Position numbers and translations under genes: made by a program. DNA of 11,835 bases from an uncultured Bacilli bacterium (GTDB lineage: Bacteria > Bacillota_I > Bacilli_A > RF39 > UBA660), in NCBI GenBank assembly GCA_947587565.1, contig CANPYA010000030.1, forward strand, positions 1 to 11,835. The letters run 5' to 3'. Positions within the stretch are counted from its first letter, which is position 1. Every line of letters starts with the position of its first letter. Shown here in pieces: positions 1-6,815 of the stretch. Under the pieces are notes generated by a model that was given only the letters and a program-made list of their open reading frames with translations, searched no databases and had not been told where the DNA came from.

Positions 1-1246
1 CAGCATTATCTTTTAAACTTAATAAATAAGTTGGTTTATTATTTAAATTAATTAAAAGTGGGAATGATGCTTCATAATCTTTTTCTTGGACTAAACCTTC
101 GGCAGAGGCCATCGCACTATATTCTTCCGCACCAGGAGAGGCATAATAATTAGTTTCTTTAGTTCTTAAATTGACTAGAATAAATCCTAAATTAGATTCA
201 TCACTAGAAACTGATGTAATACCTGTATATAAATAAACATCATCATCCATAACTAAATAATTATAACCTTCGGTAGTATTAATAACATCTTTTTGGCCAA
301 AGATAGAGTTCCAAAAACCATTGCGATATTCACCCCAGTTATCAACTTGTTCAATAACAAGACTAGCACTATAAACATGATCTACCCAAGTAGGTATTTC
401 ATCTTTGGTATATTTTTTACTTTCCCCGGTAATTGGATCTAAAATAACAGCGCCATTAATTTCTTTTTTCATACCAACCCCAATATATTTAACTGTTGGG
501 ACTATCCAATAAGGATGACCTTCGTTATCAATTTCAAAAGATGCTTCATCAAATATGGTAAATGGATAACTAATTCGAAGTTTTCTATTTAAATCTTCAA
601 AAAAGTAAGCACTTGGAACATAACGCATTCCTTTATCTAATTCTTCTAAAGATGAACTACCATTAACAGAATTAACTTTAATATAACCTTTAATACCATC
701 TTTACGATTAGTAAAATATTTAATTAAACCAGCATATTCTAATGGCGTAACCCGTACTATTTCATTATTATAATTTATTTGGGTATATAAATCACTAACA
801 TAAAATTGACTAACCCAAGAAGTAAATTCACCCATTTTCCGGTCTCCTAATTTTTGACTACTATCTTTATCAATTAAAGGAGTTTTTGTAAAATCAACTA
901 AAGCAACATCTTTAACAAATTCATGGGTTTCATCAACACTTATTCTTTCACTATAACTTTTGGCACTAAATAATGGGGATACAATAAAATTGATTAAAAT
1001 AATTAAAACAATCAATGTTGGAATAGCAATAGTTAGACAAGTAGTAAAACGATTAATTTCAGAACGTCTTCCTCTTAATACATAAGTAATGTCACTTGAT
1101 AAATTAACAAAAATGATAATTACTAACACCATAAATAGATATGTCCAAAATAAAGGACTACTTAAATTAATGGGTGGCAACATAAAATAATAAAGTAATA
1201 AAGCAATCACTACAACAATCAAAACATTAATAATATTTTTTTTCAT
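1..1246 (-). CDS. Membrane-anchored protein with large extracytoplasmic domain (3' end beyond window)
   Basis: This gene is open at the left edge; 415 codons are visible from an ATG at 1246, with a GAGGA ribosome binding site four bases upstream. Three hydrophobic segments lie near residues 5-24, 32-49 and 68-93, with the arginine-rich patch RGRR at 58-61 between the second and third. After the third helix comes a soluble region of more than 320 residues, rich in aromatic and acidic positions (for example TPLEYAG near 167-173, PTWVD near 285-289, GFWNS near 310-314, LYTGITS near 339-345). I recall similar uncharacterised membrane proteins in low-GC Gram-positives but cannot name the family or a function. 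With three helices the large domain could face either side of the membrane; its composition and neighbouring cell-envelope genes favour outside. It lies 54 bases after the preceding unknown gene and has its own candidate promoter. Confidence 0.85.
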   Translation of the reverse strand, partial: MKKNIINVLIVVVIALLLYYFMLPPINLSSPLFWTYLFMVLVIIIFVNLSSDITYVLRGRRSEINRFTTCLTIAIPTLIVLIILINFIVSPLFSAKSYSERISVDETHEFVKDVALVDFTKTPLIDKDSSQKLGDRKMGEFTSWVSQFYVSDLYTQINYNNEIVRVTPLEYAGLIKYFTNRKDGIKGYIKVNSVNGSSSLEELDKGMRYVPSAYFFEDLNRKLRISYPFTIFDEASFEIDNEGHPYWIVPTVKYIGVGMKKEINGAVILDPITGESKKYTKDEIPTWVDHVYSASLVIEQVDNWGEYRNGFWNSIFGQKDVINTTEGYNYLVMDDDVYLYTGITSVSSDESNLGFILVNLRTKETNYYASPGAEEYSAMASAEGLVQEKDYEASFPLLINLNNKPTYLLSLKDNA

Positions 1247-1268
1247 ATCTTCCTCTTTTCTTAATTCC

Positions 1269-1277
1269 ATTATACCA
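1269..1277 (-). promoter_or_regulatory. Extended -10 promoter for the membrane protein gene
   Basis: The minus strand reads TGGTATAAT, an exact -10 hexamer (1269-1274) with the TG extension. No good -35 lies 16-18 bases upstream (the best match is T-rich). The expected start point near 1262 gives a leader of about 16 bases containing the ribosome binding site. The gene could also be reached by read-through, since no terminator separates it from the upstream gene. Confidence 0.5.
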
Positions 1278-1300
1278 TTATTTTTATATAAATAAAAAGA

Positions 1301-2071
1301 CTATTTAGTTCGCACTAATTTAGCCTTTCTTTCTAAATTAACTATTTCATAATTTGTAACTGAATGATTACTTAAATCATAGTCTACAAAATCTTCTTCA
1401 CTATCTAAAAATAATTTTACTGATAAATCAGAAACAATAGGCATAGCTACAATACCATTAATCGCGGATTCTGTAATTTTGGTAATATTTTCATCAATAT
1501 TAATTAACATCGCAAAATAATATTCGGTATTAATTATTTTCTTGATAAAATAAAGCCAAAATTGTAAATCTTTAGCATAAGGAATAGTTAAATGTTCTTT
1601 ATTTAAATTAATTGTTCCTCTTTGCAGATATTCTTGATATTGTTCATAGTAAGCATATCGTGATTCTTCTAAGGCATGGAGTAGTTCATTAATACTTTTT
1701 ATTTGTTTAGATGAATCTTTAACTACTACTTTATTTATAACTTTTAAAAAGCCATTACCTAAATCAGTTGTTACAAAATTACCAAATTTTTCTTTAATGT
1801 TTTTTAGTATTTGATAAATAATAGCAAAATATAAATGCTCTCTACTTAAAACATTAATTAATTTAGAATCTAGTGATGCATCAATTTCCATATCAGGTAA
1901 AAGAAAATCTTCTAATTTAATGGCGATTGGTTTAGTATCATTTAAAATGATATTATAATCTTTTAAAAATTTTTCGATTATATAATCTTTTTCATGTTCA
2001 TCGCTTAAACAAATATGTTGATGAGCATTCTTTTCAATAATACTTTTTTCTAATAATTTGATATTTTCCAT
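1301..2071 (-). CDS. Hypothetical protein, 256 residues, no recognised family
   Basis: The gene has an ATG start at 2071 and a TAG stop. An AAAGGA ribosome binding site sits about ten bases upstream, slightly far. I do not recognise a family. The product is soluble, with no signal peptide or membrane helix, and rich in Lys, Glu, Ile and Asn. The N-terminal 60 residues look like alternating strand and helix (a run HQHICLSDEHEKDY near 17-30), and the middle is helical (a Tyr-rich amphipathic stretch near 137-148). No nucleotide-binding, metal or catalytic motif is evident. It lies between a cell-wall hydrolase and a membrane protein, all on one strand without terminators, so an envelope-related role is possible by context only. 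A good extended -10 promoter lies directly upstream. Confidence 0.75.
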   Translation of the reverse strand: MENIKLLEKSIIEKNAHQHICLSDEHEKDYIIEKFLKDYNIILNDTKPIAIKLEDFLLPDMEIDASLDSKLINVLSREHLYFAIIYQILKNIKEKFGNFVTTDLGNGFLKVINKVVVKDSSKQIKSINELLHALEESRYAYYEQYQEYLQRGTINLNKEHLTIPYAKDLQFWLYFIKKIINTEYYFAMLINIDENITKITESAINGIVAMPIVSDLSVKLFLDSEEDFVDYDLSNHSVTNYEIVNLERKAKLVRTK

Positions 2072-2098
2072 AGGAGTTTATTCCTTTCTGCATTGAAG

Positions 2099-2129
2099 AT
2101 TATATCATTTATTTTCTATTTTGTGTTAA
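2099..2129 (-). promoter_or_regulatory. Promoter for the 256-residue hypothetical gene
   Basis: The minus strand carries TGATATAAT, an exact TATAAT (2099-2104) with the TG extension. TTAACA (2124-2129) matches five of six -35 positions but with a long 19-base spacer, so the extended -10 is probably the main determinant. The predicted start near 2092 gives a leader of about 20 bases. Confidence 0.55.
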
Positions 2130-2136
2130 ATATTTG

Positions 2137-3735
2137 TTATTTTCCTACTAAAACTACCCGATTTATCTTTTTTAGATAGGTAGAATTTACTGTTAATTCT
2201 GTTTTAACAACTTGCATATCACTACCTGACGCATGAATTATATAAGGTTTATTATTATCATCACCAATATATAACATCACATGACCACTTTGAAATAATA
2301 AACTTGGTTCCGTATTTTTAATTAGATTTAATTTTTCGGTTGGAGTTTTATTTTCCAAACTCGTAATAGATCCGACACTTTTATTTTGACTAGATGTATT
2401 TCTTGGGAAGGTAAAACCAAATACTCTATACAAATTACTTGCAAAACTTGAACAATCAACTCCATTATCAAGACCACCCCAACTATAATTGGTACCTAAA
2501 TATTTAGTAGCTAACTCAATAATATTTTCTTTAGTATAAGATAGATAACCTATACTAGCCTTATCTTTAGAAATGCTTACATTAGTCATTTTAACAAAAC
2601 CATCACTACCTTTAGTAGGTAATATAACATTTAAATTATTATTAGTACTACCAACAAAAGGTAATTTAACACTCATATCTAAAGTAACATTATTTATATT
2701 TACTGCTGGTTCTGTAATAACAATAAAGTTTTTATTATTAATAAGATAATTTAGGTCATTATCTTTAGCATAAGCCACATTATCTTTTAAAACCCAGCCA
2801 GCATAGAAAGGACTTAATACAAAATACCATTCTTTATCTAAACTTTCATGAATAATTAGAACTGGGGTATTAACATGTAGTTCAGTTTCTTGTAATCTAT
2901 CAAAATCTTTTTTATTTTTATTATCATAAAAATGAATATTAGTTGGAAAACTTCTTAAGTTAGTTCTTTTAACAATGATACCTTTCGTAATACTATTTAA
3001 ATCAATGATGTTATCTAAAGCTCGGTTATCTAAAATACTTTGGGTATTCGTACTATTTAATTCTAATTCCCCATCATATTTTGGTAACTTAGGTAGATTA
3101 TATGTCGTAATATATTCTTTAATTTTTTCTTTACTTAAACTTTTAATATTATTGATATCATAATACATATCAGTTTTATTAATGATTTTTTTATTATATT
3201 CAAATATTTCATCAGTTGTTAAAATAACGGGATTTTGATTAGCTTCCGTATTATTATCAGGTTTAGGATTGGCACTAGTATTTGGTTTAGTATCTGTATT
3301 AGTACTAGGTTTTGTTTCACTATTAGAACTATTATTTTCATTAGTTTTAGAATTATCCACTACAAGATTATCATTAGGAGTACTTTCATTATTATTTGGT
3401 ACTTTTTTAATTATTAATCCACCATTAATTAAATCATCGATAGTTAAATATTTATTTTCTATCATATCCTTCAAAGTATAAACATCTCCATCAAAATATT
3501 TTATGGCTATGTTAGAACTTTTGCTACAGACTAAATAATATGTGTATTCACTATCTTTAAATAACTCTTCTTCATAGTCATCACACATAGTAGTAACATT
3601 TGTTATCTTAAAAACATTGACCATTATTTTATCTTTCTTTAAGGTATTATTAATTTTAGGAATACTACTATAAATTAACATTCCATTAATAATTAGAAGA
3701 GTTATAAAAATATAAAATAGCGTATTATTTTTCAA
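2137..3735 (-). CDS. SH3b-domain NlpC/P60 cell-wall hydrolase
   Basis: Probable gamma-D-glutamyl-diamino acid endopeptidase of the NlpC/P60 family, cutting peptidoglycan stem peptides outside the cell. Residues in this paragraph are counted from the upstream GTG at 3744 (535 residues); subtract three for the chosen start. A single hydrophobic segment at about 8-27 is a signal anchor or uncleaved signal peptide. Residues 115-172 are a disordered linker rich in Asn, Thr, Ser, Pro and Lys. A bacterial SH3 domain at about 255-325 carries the RTNLRSFPT and WYFVLSPFYAGWV signatures, followed by a second SH3-like strand region to about 390. The NlpC/P60 domain (405-535) has Tyr420, catalytic Cys431 in VDCSSF, His488 in SGHVMLYIG and His504 in IIHA. 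The order resembles YkfC-like enzymes. The TTG start at 3735 is preferred because an AAGGTGG ribosome binding site ends five bases before it; the in-frame GTG at 3744 lies inside that site. Confidence 0.9.
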   Translation of the reverse strand: MKNNTLFYIFITLLIINGMLIYSSIPKINNTLKKDKIMVNVFKITNVTTMCDDYEEELFKDSEYTYYLVCSKSSNIAIKYFDGDVYTLKDMIENKYLTIDDLINGGLIIKKVPNNNESTPNDNLVVDNSKTNENNSSNSETKPSTNTDTKPNTSANPKPDNNTEANQNPVILTTDEIFEYNKKIINKTDMYYDINNIKSLSKEKIKEYITTYNLPKLPKYDGELELNSTNTQSILDNRALDNIIDLNSITKGIIVKRTNLRSFPTNIHFYDNKNKKDFDRLQETELHVNTPVLIIHESLDKEWYFVLSPFYAGWVLKDNVAYAKDNDLNYLINNKNFIVITEPAVNINNVTLDMSVKLPFVGSTNNNLNVILPTKGSDGFVKMTNVSISKDKASIGYLSYTKENIIELATKYLGTNYSWGGLDNGVDCSSFASNLYRVFGFTFPRNTSSQNKSVGSITSLENKTPTEKLNLIKNTEPSLLFQSGHVMLYIGDDNNKPYIIHASGSDMQVVKTELTVNSTYLKKINRVVLVGK

Positions 3736-3740
3736 GAGAA

Positions 3741-3747
3741 CCACCTT
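3741..3747 (-). promoter_or_regulatory. Ribosome binding site selecting the TTG start of the NlpC/P60 gene
   Basis: AAGGTGG, one mismatch from the consensus, ends five bases before TTG at 3735. The alternative GTG at 3744 overlaps this site and has only AT-rich sequence upstream, so TTG is the better start. Confidence 0.6.
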
Positions 3748-3777
3748 AATATTATTATGTTTAATTTAATTAATTTT

Positions 3778-3783
3778 ATTATA
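3778..3783 (-). promoter_or_regulatory. Possible -10 element for the NlpC/P60 gene
   Basis: There is an exact TATAAT in the 45-base gap after metK, with another TATAAT overlapping the metK stop. The -35 match (TTATTA at 17 bases) is poor. There is no terminator after metK, so the hydrolase may also be expressed from the metK transcript and hence partly under SAM control. Confidence 0.3.
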
Positions 3784-3789
3784 CTTGCA

Positions 3790-4902
3790 TTATATTAATT
3801 TAATAATCTTTTCCCAAGGAAATTTCTCATTTCCAAAATGATAATCTTTAGTTACTTCGGCATATTTAACATTTTTTAAATTTAAACTTTCAATAATATT
3901 TTTAGGACTAAAATCAAAATTTTCTAAAACAATTTGTTTAATTTTAGCAACTGGAATTTTATTAGTATTAAAGGTTTCGATATCAACCATAACTGGTTTA
4001 GATACCCCAATGGCATAGGCCACTCTTACTTCACATTCTTCGGCTAAATTACTCGCTACAATATTTTTCGCCACAAACCTCGCATAATAAGCGGCACTCC
4101 GGTCAACTTTAGTATAATCTTTACCACTAAAAGCTCCTCCACCATGATGGGCAAGACCGCCATAAGTATCAACCATTATTTTTCTACCCGTTACACCCGT
4201 ATCCGCAACTGGACCACCAATTACAAAACGACCGGTTGGATTAATTAAAATTAAAGTATCTTTTGTTAAATATTCTTTTGGTATTACTTCTTTTAAAACA
4301 TATTTAATAATTTCTTCTTTTAAGAGTTTTAAATCTTTATCTTCGTCATGTTGACAAGAAATTACGATTGCTTTGACATAATTCTTATTATTATTTTCTT
4401 CTAAGGTAACTTGAGCTTTACCATCTGGTCTTAAACCGGTAATGATATTTTCTTTTCTTACTATTTCTAATCTTTTTGTTAACTTGTGAGCAAGATTTAA
4501 TGCAAGAGGCATATAGTTTTCGGTTTTATTAGTGGCATAACCATACATAATTCCTTGATCTCCTGCTCCAATATCTTCTTTATCAACCCCTTGAGCAATA
4601 TCCGGGGATTGTTTACTAATATTAATGATAATGTCACAAGTATTGCCATTAAATAATAATTCATCTTTAGAATAACCAACATCATTAATAACCCCTCTTA
4701 CTATTTTTTCAATATCAGGTGAACACTTACTAGTAACTTCTCCCATAATATAGACTTTGTTTTGACTAATTGCCACCTCACAAGCCACTTTGGAATCCTT
4801 ATCTTCCTCTAGGTAAGCATCTAAAATAGAATCCGCTATTAAATCACTCAATTTATCGGGATGACCAAAGGTTACTGATTCTGCTGTAAATAATTTTTCC
4901 AT
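3790..4902 (-). CDS. metK: S-adenosylmethionine synthetase
   Basis: Methionine adenosyltransferase forms S-adenosylmethionine from methionine and ATP, with Mg and K ions, in the cytoplasm. The family signatures are intact: GHPDK at 13-17 (ATP and methionine site), GAGDQG at 112-117, TGRFVIGGP near 223-231, and the glycine-rich GGGAFSGKD loop at 254-262 that binds the triphosphate. Length is 370 residues, a little short of the usual 380-400, without loss of a recognised motif. The ATG at 4902 is preceded by AAGGAG at an eight-base spacing. The gene is the sole immediate target of the SAM-I riboswitch upstream, so its product shuts off its own transcription. It interrupts nothing and its base use matches its neighbours. 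Confidence 0.98.
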   Translation of the reverse strand: MEKLFTAESVTFGHPDKLSDLIADSILDAYLEEDKDSKVACEVAISQNKVYIMGEVTSKCSPDIEKIVRGVINDVGYSKDELLFNGNTCDIIINISKQSPDIAQGVDKEDIGAGDQGIMYGYATNKTENYMPLALNLAHKLTKRLEIVRKENIITGLRPDGKAQVTLEENNNKNYVKAIVISCQHDEDKDLKLLKEEIIKYVLKEVIPKEYLTKDTLILINPTGRFVIGGPVADTGVTGRKIMVDTYGGLAHHGGGAFSGKDYTKVDRSAAYYARFVAKNIVASNLAEECEVRVAYAIGVSKPVMVDIETFNTNKIPVAKIKQIVLENFDFSPKNIIESLNLKNVKYAEVTKDYHFGNEKFPWEKIIKLI

Positions 4903-4928
4903 ATATACTTCTCCTTCTAATTTACCTC

Positions 4929-4967
4929 AAAAGAAAAAGCACTTAAAGATAATCTCTCTAAATGCTT
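4929..4967 (-). terminator. Riboswitch-controlled intrinsic terminator in the metK leader
   Basis: The RNA arm AAGCAUUUA (4959-4967) pairs with UAAGUGCUU (4937-4945) through nine pairs including one G-U. A short inner AGA/UCU stem follows, and then a U-rich tract interrupted by one C (4929-4936). It forms when the upstream aptamer holds SAM. Confidence 0.88.
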
Positions 4968-4978
4968 GATTATCCTTA
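4944..4978 (-). promoter_or_regulatory. Antiterminator helix of the metK SAM-I riboswitch
   Basis: UAAGGAUAAUC (4968-4978) can pair with GAUUAUCUUUA (4944-4954) over 11 positions with one G-U. The left arm uses the 3' strand of aptamer helix P1 (4974-4979) and the right arm invades the terminator stem, so the two states exclude each other. Low SAM favours this helix and transcription of metK. Confidence 0.8.
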
Positions 4979-5068
4979 TCTTTCGGTATTTACCGTAGGA
5001 TTTAGCACCTAATTAAATAGGTTGCTGGACTTCGTCGGGCCTATTCCCTCCATCACTCTTAATAAGGT
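4973..5068 (-). ncRNA. SAM-I (S-box) riboswitch aptamer
   Basis: The minus strand carries the S-box signature in order: AAGAGUGAUGGAGGGAAUAG, GGCCC, GACGAAGUCC, AGCAACC, a P3 hairpin loop, GGUGCUAAAUCC, a P4 hairpin CGGUA/UACCG, and GAAAGAUAAGG. P1 pairs CCUUAU (5062-5067) with AUAAGG (4974-4979). Aptamers of this family bind S-adenosylmethionine and stabilise P1. Together with the downstream terminator this is an OFF switch for metK. Confidence 0.96.
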
Positions 5069-5095
5069 AAATTTTTAAAAATTATTTATAACTTA

Positions 5096-5124
5096 ATTAT
5101 AAGCAAAACATATTTATTTGTAAA
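5096..5124 (-). promoter_or_regulatory. metK leader promoter
   Basis: TTTACA (5119-5124, five of six matches) and an exact TATAAT (5096-5101) are separated by 17 bases. The start point near 5089 precedes the SAM-I aptamer by about 20 bases. This is the best sigma-A-type promoter in the window. Confidence 0.85.
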
Positions 5125-5139
5125 TATCTTATTTGTATA

Positions 5140-5658
5140 TTATTTAATCATTAAAGCATACGTTTGAAGTACACCAATGGTATCTTCTATATCAAAATAA
5201 TCCTTTATATAAAAGCCACATTTTTTATAACAATTTATTGCTTTTGTATTGTTTTTTAATGGACACATAACTAAAATTTTAGCATTCTTTTCCTTATATA
5301 AAAATTCTGATAATTTATTTATTGCTGAACTACCAATTCCTTTATTATGTTCATTTAATTCACCAATAAAGATATCCATTTCATAGATATTATTACCTTT
5401 TAATTTGTATAGTTCTTTATCTTTTTCATCTAATAATTTATATTGAATTATTCCGACCGGTTTTTGATTATATTCAATCATATAAACTGGAACTTTGGCA
5501 TTCTTTAATGTTCTAGGATAATATTTTTCTTTTATTTCTTTATAATTTAACTTTCTCTGTTCAAAACTAGAATATATTTCTTCTTCTTGATACCACTTTT
5601 CTAATAATTTATAATCTGAGTCTATATCTTGTAATAATCTAATATTAACATTAGCCAT
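5140..5658 (-). CDS. GNAT-family N-acetyltransferase, AAC(6')-like
   Basis: This gene encodes a 172-residue cytoplasmic acetyltransferase that would move an acetyl group from acetyl-CoA to an amine. The GNAT fold is visible: substrate-side N-terminus with KWYQEEE near 21-27, a central strand pair VYMIEYNQKPVGIIQYKLL (58-76), motif A with EMDIFIG (93-99) and the pyrophosphate loop NKGIGS (105-110), and motif B with NNTKAINCYKKCGF (136-149). The N-terminal pattern resembles the aminoglycoside 6'-acetyltransferase-like branch, but the substrate cannot be read from sequence and resistance is not implied. The ATG at 5658 has an AAAGGA site seven bases upstream. It is the last gene of the unit with the S66 peptidase (17-base gap). 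No hairpin terminator is visible after it before the metK promoter. Confidence 0.9.
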   Translation of the reverse strand: MANVNIRLLQDIDSDYKLLEKWYQEEEIYSSFEQRKLNYKEIKEKYYPRTLKNAKVPVYMIEYNQKPVGIIQYKLLDEKDKELYKLKGNNIYEMDIFIGELNEHNKGIGSSAINKLSEFLYKEKNAKILVMCPLKNNTKAINCYKKCGFYIKDYFDIEDTIGVLQTYALMIK

Positions 5659-5675
5659 AAATTCATCCTTTTTTA

Positions 5676-6791
5676 CTATTTAATTTTTAATTGTTTCTTA
5701 TTTTGTTTTTCTTCTCTTGAATATTCGAAGATATTAGAATTAATAAAAATTCTTTTATTATCATAATCAATAGTAACTTCAGCATCATAAGGTAAAATAC
5801 ATCTTGGAACCGAATGACCAAAATTGACATTATAAAGTACGGGAGTATCTAAATCATTAAATACTTTTTTATATACTTCTTTATATTCTTCATAGTATTT
5901 TTCATCAATTGGTTTACCTACAATTACACCTTTAACAAGTTTAAAAATATTTCTATTCTTCATTTCTAATAACATTTTTTCTAATTCTTGAGGACTTATT
6001 CTTAACTCAGATGTTTCTAAAAATAAAATCTTTTCTTGCCATTCGGAATCTGTTGGAAAAATTTCATACTTCTTATAAACTTCTAGGGCACCTGGGTAAG
6101 TAAGTCCCGTTAAAGCATCATAAATACTCTCTAAACAACCACCATATAATTTTCCGGTTACAACACCCTTACCATTAAGAGTTTCATACCCATGTTCTTC
6201 TTTATGCATTACTCTTGGTTTACCAATTTCATCTTTTCCATAATCTAATCTATCTTCATACCAAATTGGACTAGAAGTTATTTCAAAACTCTCACCATCA
6301 CCAAAAAACTTTTCAAAATAATATTTAGTATAAGGCAACATTTCATTATCTAATTCAGCAAGATCTACTAATAAACATGGTCCATAAAATGTTGATAATC
6401 CTAATTTATTTAACATTAAATGATTATTAGTTGTATCAGAAAAACCGGTAAATATTTTAGGATGTTTTCGAACTGCTTCTTTAAATTCTTGATCTTCCAT
6501 TAAGTAAGTAAAAGTTTTGTATGTATCATCACCACCAATTGCGGTAATAATCGCTTTAATACTATCATCCATGAATGCTTGCTTTAAATCTGCTGCTCTA
6601 TCTTCAGGATGATCCGCCAAATAATTTAAATCTTTCAAGGCATTAGGCATAATAACAGGTTCTAATCCAAACTCTTTTAATCTTTTTATTCCAATTTCTA
6701 ATTCATGTTCACAATAAGGCATTCCTAATAAACCTCTTGATAAACTTACTATAGCTATTTTATCGCTTTTTTTTAATGCATATGGTTTCAT
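5676..6791 (-). CDS. S66 family serine peptidase, MccF-like (LD-carboxypeptidase superfamily)
   Basis: A cytoplasmic Ser-Glu-His peptidase of MEROPS family S66, which contains LD-carboxypeptidases (peptidoglycan recycling) and MccF-like enzymes that hydrolyse microcin C-type aminoacyl-nucleotides. From the ATG at 6791 it has 371 residues. The oxyanion-region motif TAIGGDD is at 83-89, the nucleophile is Ser118 in GFSD, Glu259 lies in FLETSE and His326 in FGHSVPR, so the triad is complete. The length exceeds typical LdcA (about 300) and fits the longer MccF-like clade, but a sequence comparison is needed to separate them. The start was chosen because a GTG at 6803 overlaps the AAGGAG site, while the ATG lies 11 bases after it and gives the usual N-terminus MKPYALKKSDKIAIVS. 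It starts 24 bases after rhuM-like gene 1 and precedes the GNAT gene by 17 bases. Confidence 0.92.
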   Translation of the reverse strand: MKPYALKKSDKIAIVSLSRGLLGMPYCEHELEIGIKRLKEFGLEPVIMPNALKDLNYLADHPEDRAADLKQAFMDDSIKAIITAIGGDDTYKTFTYLMEDQEFKEAVRKHPKIFTGFSDTTNNHLMLNKLGLSTFYGPCLLVDLAELDNEMLPYTKYYFEKFFGDGESFEITSSPIWYEDRLDYGKDEIGKPRVMHKEEHGYETLNGKGVVTGKLYGGCLESIYDALTGLTYPGALEVYKKYEIFPTDSEWQEKILFLETSELRISPQELEKMLLEMKNRNIFKLVKGVIVGKPIDEKYYEEYKEVYKKVFNDLDTPVLYNVNFGHSVPRCILPYDAEVTIDYDNKRIFINSNIFEYSREEKQNKKQLKIK

Positions 6792-6815
6792 TTTTATTAT
6801 CACTCCTTTATTAAT

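Noticed and set aside
2975..3481. Three plus-strand open frames opposite the NlpC/P60 gene
   Set aside because: They are antisense to a well-supported coding sequence, consist mostly of hydrophobic low-complexity residues from the reversed Asn/Thr linker and its surroundings, and have no ribosome binding site or family match.
4497..4685. Minus-strand open frame of 62 codons inside metK
   Set aside because: It is a shifted reading frame within conserved metK coding sequence, covering the GAGDQG region, with no independent signals.
5105..5125. AT-only inverted repeat after the GNAT gene as a terminator
   Set aside because: The possible stem is six A-U pairs with no G-C and no U tract, and it overlaps the metK promoter.
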